Positions 59,272 to 63,922 of a stretch of 63,922 nucleotides of DNA are shown piece after piece. The first letter of the stretch is position 1. The number at the start of each line of letters is the position of its first letter. Source of the DNA: JBKPNZ01 sp046732895 (lineage in GTDB: Bacteria > Actinomycetota > Thermoleophilia > Solirubrobacterales > 70-9); contig JBKPNZ010000010.1 of NCBI GenBank assembly GCA_046732895.1, positions 1-63,922 of the forward strand, written 5' to 3'. The notes beneath the pieces are model-generated. The model ran no database searches and was not told the origin of the DNA. It saw only the letters and a program-made list of their open reading frames with translations. A program made the position numbers and the translations under genes.

Positions 59272-62200
59272 TGGGCTCGCGGTACGTCGAATTACACGCG
59301 CACTCGGCCTACTCGTTCGGGGATGGTGCCTCCCTGCCCGACGAGCTGGCGCTGGCGGCGGTGGAGCTGGGGCAGGAGGCGATCGCGATCACCGATCACG
59401 ATGGCGTCTGGGGGGCGATGGAGCTCGCGCAGGCGTGCAAGGCGCTGGGAGTGCGGCCGATCGCGGGTGCGGAGCTCACCGTGCGCTCACGCGAAGCTGG
59501 AGCCGTCGGTGACCCGCCAGCCCCCGGACGCGAAGCGGAGGAGGCTGGCGGCTTTGGTTTTCGCGGGAACTGCCCCTCTGGGTGCTTTCACGTGACTCTG
59601 CTCGTCGAGAGCGTGGAGGGATGGCGGAACCTGTGCCGGCTGATCACAGCGGGGCATCGGCATACCCGCCCGCGGCCGGATCACCCTCCTCTGCCCCCCG
59701 CCGTCGCGATGGAGGAGCTCGAGCGGCATGCGGAGGGCCTGGTGTGCCTGTCGGGGTGCGCGCGGGACGGCGCGCTGGCGGGGATCTTCACGCGCAGTGG
59801 TGGGCGCCCCTCCCCCACCGACTTCGTGCGGGCCGAGGCGCTGGGGCGGCGGCTGGTGGGCGCGTTCGGGCGCGAGCGGTTTCGGGTGGAGCTGCAGCGA
59901 CCGCTCTGGCGCCACGATCGGGCGCGCAACCGATGGCTCGAGCGGCTTGGGGAGCGGTTGGGAGTGGCGTGCGTGGCGACGGGGAACGTGCACATGCACG
60001 AGCGCTCGCGAGCGGCGCTGCAGGATGCGCTGGTGGCGGTGCGGTTGTGCGGCTCGCTCGAGGAGACGGAGCCGCAGCGGCGTGGGAACGGCTCCTCGTA
60101 TCTGGCCTCGGGGAGCGAGATGGCGGCGCGCTTCGCCGCTCATCCCGAGGCGGTGGCCGAGACGCTGCGGGTGGCGGAGCGCTTGGAGTTCGACCTCACG
60201 CGCGACCTCGGGTACACCTATCCGGGGGCGGAGGATCCCGATGCCGATCGGGCGCTCGCGGAGATCTGCCGTGCTCGCCTTGCGCATCGCTATCGGGGGA
60301 TGCGGGAGCACAGGGATGCGGAGCGGCGGCTGGAGGAGGAGCTGCGGGTGATTCGTGGGCTCGAGCTGTCGGGGTTCTTCCTCCTTCACTACGACATCCT
60401 CGAGCTGGCGCGTGAGGTGGCGGCGGAGGTGCGCGGGCCTGACTCGGCGCGTGCGCTCCTGCCCCCCGGGCGGGGACGGGGATCGAGCGTGAGCTCTGTG
60501 GTCTGTTATCTGACCGGCCTCTCGCACATCGATCCGGTGCGCAATGGCCTTTTCCTCGGGAGGTTCCTGAACGAGGAGATCACCGAGGCGCCGGACATCG
60601 ACCTCGATTTCCCACGGGACATCCGCGAGAAGCTGATCCCGCGGGTCCACGAGCGGTACGGCAAGGAGCGCTCGGCGCTGGTGGCGGCGTTTGCGACGTA
60701 CCGGTCGCGGGGGGCGGTGCGGGACTTCGGGAAGGCGCTCGGCCTGCCGCCGGGGGAAATCGAGCGGGTGGCGCGGATGGTGGACATGTACGACCGGCCC
60801 GAGTCGGTGGCGGAGGACATGGCGGAAGCGATCGGTGCGGCGCGTGCGGGGTCGGGGAGGTGGATGGTGCTGGCGGCGCTGGCGCGCCAGGCGTGGGGCC
60901 TGCCGCGCCATGCCTCGCAGCATCCGGGTGGGATGGTCCTCTCGACGAAGCCGCTCATCGATGTGTGCCCGGTGCAGCCGGCGGCGATGGAGGGACGCCA
61001 GATCGCGCAGTGGGACAAGGACTCGTGCGCTGATGCGGGGTTCCTCAAGATCGACCTATTGGGGCTGGGGATGCTCTCGGCGGTGGAGCGGTCGGTGGAG
61101 GAGATCGCGCGGGTGCGGGGCGAGCGGATCGACCTCTCGCGGATCCCGATGGACGACGCGGAGACGTATGGGGCGATCCAGCGGGCGGAGACGACGGGGG
61201 CGTTCCAGATCGAGAGCAGGGCGCAGATGCAGATGCTCCCGCGCACGCATCCGGAGAACCTCGATGACCTGACGGTGCAGGTGGCGCTGGTGCGGCCGGG
61301 GCCGATCCAGGGGGGTGCGGTGCATCCGTATCTGGAGCGCAAGACGCGCCTGCGGGACGACCCCTCCTATGAGGTGCCGTACGAGCATCCGTCGCTGGAG
61401 CCGATCCTCAAGGACACGCTGGGGGCGATCGTGTTCCAGGAGCAGGTGATTCAGGTGGCGATGGCGCTGGCGGGGTTCAGCGCCGGCGAGGCGGAGGGCC
61501 TGCGGCGGGCGATGAGCCGCAAGCGCTCAGAGCAGGCGATCATGGCGTATGGGGATCGCTTCATCGAGGGGGCGATGGCGCAGGGGGTTGCGCGGGAGGT
61601 TGCCGAGCGGGTGTTCGAGCAGGTGCGCGGGTTCTCGGGATTCGGATTCCCGAAGGCGCATGCGGCGGCGTTCGGGTTGCTCGCGTACCAGTCGACGTGG
61701 CTGCGGGTGCACTACGGGCCGGAGCTTCTGTGCTCGCTCTTCAACGAGCAGCCGATGGGGTTCTATCCGCCCGACTCCCTCGCGCACGAGGCGCAGCGGA
61801 GGGGGATCGTGTTGCGTGGGCCGGATGTGAATGTGAGTGGGGTCGAGTGCTCGGTGGAAAGCGATCTCGCTGTGCGGGTGGGGTTGGGCCACGTGACGGG
61901 CATTCGCGAGGAGGAGGCGGAGCGATTGGTGGCGGCGCGCGAGAGCGGTGGCCCGTATACGGGGATCGCGGATCTGGCATCGCGCTCGGAGGTTGGGCGC
62001 GATGGGCTCGAGCGGTTGGCGTGGGCCGGTGCTTGTGCTTGCCTGGGGTTGGAGGTGCGTGATCGCGAGGGGTCGCCCGATGAACGGCGGCGCCTGGCGG
62101 CTGCGGAGCGCGATCGGAGGAGGGATCTGTGGCGCGCGGGGGTGGCGAAGGCTGGGAGGACGCTGCCGGGGCAGCTATCGCTGCCGCTGCCGCTGCCCGA

Positions 62201-62768
62201 GGCGCCGCCGTTGCGGGAGCTTGATCCGTGGGAGACGATCGTTGCGGACTATGCGTCGACGGGGATGACGCTCGGGGAGCATCCGATGGCGCTGATTCGC
62301 CCGATGGTCGATGAGCGTTTGGCGCGGAGCGAGGACCTCGCGCGTATCGCGGATGGGACGCGTGTGCAGGTGGCGGGGATGGTGGTTGCGCGCCAGCGGC
62401 CGTCGACGGCGAGAGGGGTCGTGTTCATGTTGCTCGAGGACGAGGTGGGGGTCATCAACCTGGTGGTCCTCCCCCCCGCCTATCAGCGCCATCGGCTTGC
62501 GGTGCGGACCGCCGCGTTCGTGCGGGTGACGGGGATGCTGGAGCGGCGCGAGGGTGTGATCAATGTGGTGGTCGAGGAACTGGAGGCGCTCGTGACGCCT
62601 GACCTGCCGAGCGGGAAGGTGCGCCACATCGAGCCGCCGGCCGAGCGCGAGACGGGGCGAAGGGACGATGCCGAGGTGCGGCCGCGGGTGGCCGTCGCGG
62701 GTGGTGGGGGTGCTGGGGAGCTGGCCGCGGTGGCGCCGAAGCCGCACAGCTTTGGGAGGCGGCAGTGA
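59271..62768 (+). CDS. dnaE2: Error-prone DNA polymerase III alpha subunit DnaE2 (ImuC)
   Basis: 1165 aa. PHP domain first (YVELHAHSAYSFGDGASLP), then the palm with the catalytic Asp pair in PDIDLDFPRD (near residue 440), VAAFATYRSRGAVRDFGKAL, GFGFPKAHAAAFGLLAY, a helix-hairpin-helix region (LASRSEVGRDGLERLAWAGA), and an OB domain (VAGMVVARQRPSTARGVVFM, LLEDEVGVINLVV). DnaE2 does SOS translesion synthesis. An extra segment of about 30 residues sits after ELTVRS (residues 74-107), including DPPAPGREAEEAGGFGFRGN, coded by an element shared with hisF. 1165 aa is longer than common DnaE2. Confidence 0.95.
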   Translation: MGSRYVELHAHSAYSFGDGASLPDELALAAVELGQEAIAITDHDGVWGAMELAQACKALGVRPIAGAELTVRSREAGAVGDPPAPGREAEEAGGFGFRGNCPSGCFHVTLLVESVEGWRNLCRLITAGHRHTRPRPDHPPLPPAVAMEELERHAEGLVCLSGCARDGALAGIFTRSGGRPSPTDFVRAEALGRRLVGAFGRERFRVELQRPLWRHDRARNRWLERLGERLGVACVATGNVHMHERSRAALQDALVAVRLCGSLEETEPQRRGNGSSYLASGSEMAARFAAHPEAVAETLRVAERLEFDLTRDLGYTYPGAEDPDADRALAEICRARLAHRYRGMREHRDAERRLEEELRVIRGLELSGFFLLHYDILELAREVAAEVRGPDSARALLPPGRGRGSSVSSVVCYLTGLSHIDPVRNGLFLGRFLNEEITEAPDIDLDFPRDIREKLIPRVHERYGKERSALVAAFATYRSRGAVRDFGKALGLPPGEIERVARMVDMYDRPESVAEDMAEAIGAARAGSGRWMVLAALARQAWGLPRHASQHPGGMVLSTKPLIDVCPVQPAAMEGRQIAQWDKDSCADAGFLKIDLLGLGMLSAVERSVEEIARVRGERIDLSRIPMDDAETYGAIQRAETTGAFQIESRAQMQMLPRTHPENLDDLTVQVALVRPGPIQGGAVHPYLERKTRLRDDPSYEVPYEHPSLEPILKDTLGAIVFQEQVIQVAMALAGFSAGEAEGLRRAMSRKRSEQAIMAYGDRFIEGAMAQGVAREVAERVFEQVRGFSGFGFPKAHAAAFGLLAYQSTWLRVHYGPELLCSLFNEQPMGFYPPDSLAHEAQRRGIVLRGPDVNVSGVECSVESDLAVRVGLGHVTGIREEEAERLVAARESGGPYTGIADLASRSEVGRDGLERLAWAGACACLGLEVRDREGSPDERRRLAAAERDRRRDLWRAGVAKAGRTLPGQLSLPLPLPEAPPLRELDPWETIVADYASTGMTLGEHPMALIRPMVDERLARSEDLARIADGTRVQVAGMVVARQRPSTARGVVFMLLEDEVGVINLVVLPPAYQRHRLAVRTAAFVRVTGMLERREGVINVVVEELEALVTPDLPSGKVRHIEPPAERETGRRDDAEVRPRVAVAGGGGAGELAAVAPKPHSFGRRQ
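59520..59545 (+). repeat. 26-bp interspersed element inside dnaE2 (copy in hisF at 38217-38242)
   Basis: Identical to the hisF copy on the plus strand. Here it is flanked by perfect arms CCGCCAGCC (59514-59522) and GGCTGGCGG (59543-59551), which pair into a stem. It codes for PPAPGREAEEAGG within an insertion in the PHP domain of DnaE2. Confidence 0.7.
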
Positions 62769-62835
62769 ACGCTCTAATCGGCTTGATCAAGCGGTTTTCG
62801 GGGTATTCCGCAGTGCCCGTGCAACGGATCTTGCA

Positions 62836-62847
62836 GAACATATGTTC
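62836..62847 (+). promoter_or_regulatory. Second LexA-type SOS box
   Basis: GAACATATGTTC is a perfect 12-bp palindrome. It fits the inner LexA pattern GAACRNRYGTTY and differs from the imuB box core (GAACATGTGTTC) by one base. It lies 30 nt before an ORF at 62877, and 68 nt after dnaE2. The neighbouring gene is uncertain. Confidence 0.7.
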
Positions 62848-62876
62848 CGTCCGGGCCGCTCCGTAGCTTGCCCCCC

Positions 62877-63209
62877 ATGTTCCACGGGCGCAACGATCTC
62901 GGCCAGAAGGTTCTCGGCGGCGTCGACCTCGTTATCGACTTCGCGACCCTGGGCGAGTATGGCCTCGAGCCGCTCGACGCGGACGGGTCCTGTCGCGAGC
63001 GCGCCGGCCGGCGATCCAGACCCAGTCGCCGGCCTGGCTGGGAGGCGCTGGCGACGGCCCGCCGCGGCGCCTGTGGGCATGAAGCGACCTGGCCGCCCGC
63101 TCCCGCGCCTCGTGTGCGTGGCGCGCGCGAGAACGCGTTCGCGTTCCCGGATCCCTCAGCGGGCCGGCCAGTCGACTTCCGCGCCGCGCTAGAGCGTTAC
63201 GCGGCGTAG
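62877..63209 (+). CDS. Uncertain ORF behind the second SOS box
   Basis: 110 aa, ATG 62877. The first 45 codons (MFHGRNDLGQKVLGGVDLVI, then DFATLGEYGLEPLDADG) and the last 25 (FAFPDPSAGRPVDFRAALER) have coding-like third-position GC, while the middle is Arg/Pro-rich and random, so the gene may be frameshifted or two fragments. No family is recognised. Minus-strand frames here look less convincing. The 470-nt stretch 62769-63240 contains no other supported gene. Confidence 0.3.
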   Translation: MFHGRNDLGQKVLGGVDLVIDFATLGEYGLEPLDADGSCRERAGRRSRPSRRPGWEALATARRGACGHEATWPPAPAPRVRGARENAFAFPDPSAGRPVDFRAALERYAA

Positions 63210-63235
63210 AGCGACCTCGACAAGCTCGCGCCCGG

Positions 63236-63272
63236 AACGAGAGAAAGCCGCCCCTGGGGACGGCTTTCTCGA
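63236..63272 (-). terminator. Transcription terminator of the rRNA operon
   Basis: Perfect 10-bp arms GAGAAAGCCG (63241-63250) and CGGCTTTCTC (63261-63270) surround CCCCTGGGGA, just past the 5S 3' end in the minus-strand direction. The following bases are TCGTTCC, a weak T-tract. Position and strength favour termination of rrn transcription. Confidence 0.75.
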
Positions 63273-63276
63273 TAAG

Positions 63277-63393
63277 GACCGGCGGCGACCTACTCTCCCA
63301 GGCGGTTTCCCACCAAGTACCATCGGCGCTGAGGGGCTTAACGGCTCTGTTCGGAATGGGAAGAGGTGTTTCCCCCTCGCTATAACCACCGAA
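63277..63393 (-). rRNA. rrf: 5S ribosomal RNA
   Basis: About 117 nt. On the minus strand the RNA begins near GGTGGTTATAGCG, contains CCCATTCCGAACAGAG (the conserved loop B/helix III region) and GCGCCGATGGTACTTGGTGG, and ends near GTAGGTCGCCGCC, the complement of its start. Ends are estimated to within a few bases by comparison with known 5S sequences. It lies 3' of 23S in the operon. Confidence 0.93.
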
Positions 63394-63501
63394 ATTGCTC
63401 GAGACCCGCGATCCCGCCCCTCGCGCGACATGCGCGTGAGCGGCGAAAGACCGGCGGCCCCAGCGGGGCTTGAAAACTGCACCTAGCCAGAAAAAGTAAA
63501 C

Positions 63502-63922
<421 letters not shown>

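Noticed and set aside
59487..60923. A 478-codon frame opposite dnaE2
   Set aside because: Arg/Pro-rich antisense of the polymerase PHP domain.
62787..63080. Minus-strand 97-codon frame opposite the ORF after dnaE2
   Set aside because: It has a helical middle segment but no ribosome site and its beginning is Arg/Ala-rich; the plus frame fits the SOS-box position better, though neither is certain.

Overview
The window is high-GC, gene-dense bacterial chromosome. It reads like an actinobacterium, most likely of the class Thermoleophilia (Solirubrobacterales/Gaiellales-like). This rests on GC-rich third codon positions, frequent GTG/TTG starts, MurA with Asp in place of the active-site Cys, an FHA/MerR/PgsA cluster, an ImuB-DUF6504-DnaE2 SOS cassette, and several protein types common in that class. 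The placement is inferred from gene content. The only phylogenetic marker present is the 3' part of a 23S rRNA at the right edge.

Layout. 1-9.2 kb: a GH3 glycosidase, NAD synthetase, a hotdog thioesterase, an MMPL-like membrane protein, a membrane-anchored HTH/anti-sigma-like protein, an AGPS-like FAD oxidase, an SRPBCC protein and a MerR regulator. 9.2-12.5 kb: a zinc-ribbon/FHA protein, a small protein carrying most of the c-di-GMP signature of the anti-sigma factor RsiG, a CDP-alcohol phosphatidyltransferase and ProS. 12.6-19.2 kb: secreted beta-helix, RTX and lamin-tail-like proteins, IspG, and a toroid/AAC(3) gene pair. 19.3-29.9 kb: a long-chain acyl-CoA ligase and the conserved run rseP-dxr / cdsA-uppS-frr-pyrH-tsf-rpsB, interrupted between dxr and cdsA by an inverted nfo-like gene and a decayed AbiEi/DUF559 pseudogene. 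30.1-34.4 kb: rluD-like, lspA, yggT, proC, sepF, yggS and pgeF. 34.4-37.8 kb: a CCA-adding-type nucleotidyltransferase, a beta-propeller protein and small proteins. 37.9-45.3 kb: murA heading a tight histidine operon (hisZ-G-D-B-H-A-orf-F). 45.4-51.5 kb: HD, alpha/beta-hydrolase, DUF899, methyltransferase, VOC and zinc-finger proteins and an isocitrate/isopropylmalate dehydrogenase paralogue. 51.5-56.9 kb: a branched-chain amino-acid-type ABC transporter (livJHMGF). 57-62.8 kb: a small lipoprotein and the SOS mutasome. 63.2-63.9 kb: 5S and 23S rRNA on the minus strand.

The most interesting signals are small. (i) A 26-bp identical element lies inside the coding sequences of hisF and dnaE2, on opposite strands in reading terms, and each protein carries an apparent family-atypical insertion there. 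(ii) A tandem 55-bp double-hairpin repeat in front of murA supplies the Shine-Dalgarno and encodes an in-frame 37-codon leader. (iii) A 35-bp near-identical palindromic repeat sits at the start of the AbiEi pseudogene and again upstream of rpsB. (iv) A LexA-type box overlaps the imuB start codon, and a second perfect box follows dnaE2. (v) An RsiG-like c-di-GMP motif protein. (vi) Catalytic-residue substitutions in MurA, the CCA-type enzyme and the GH3 enzyme.
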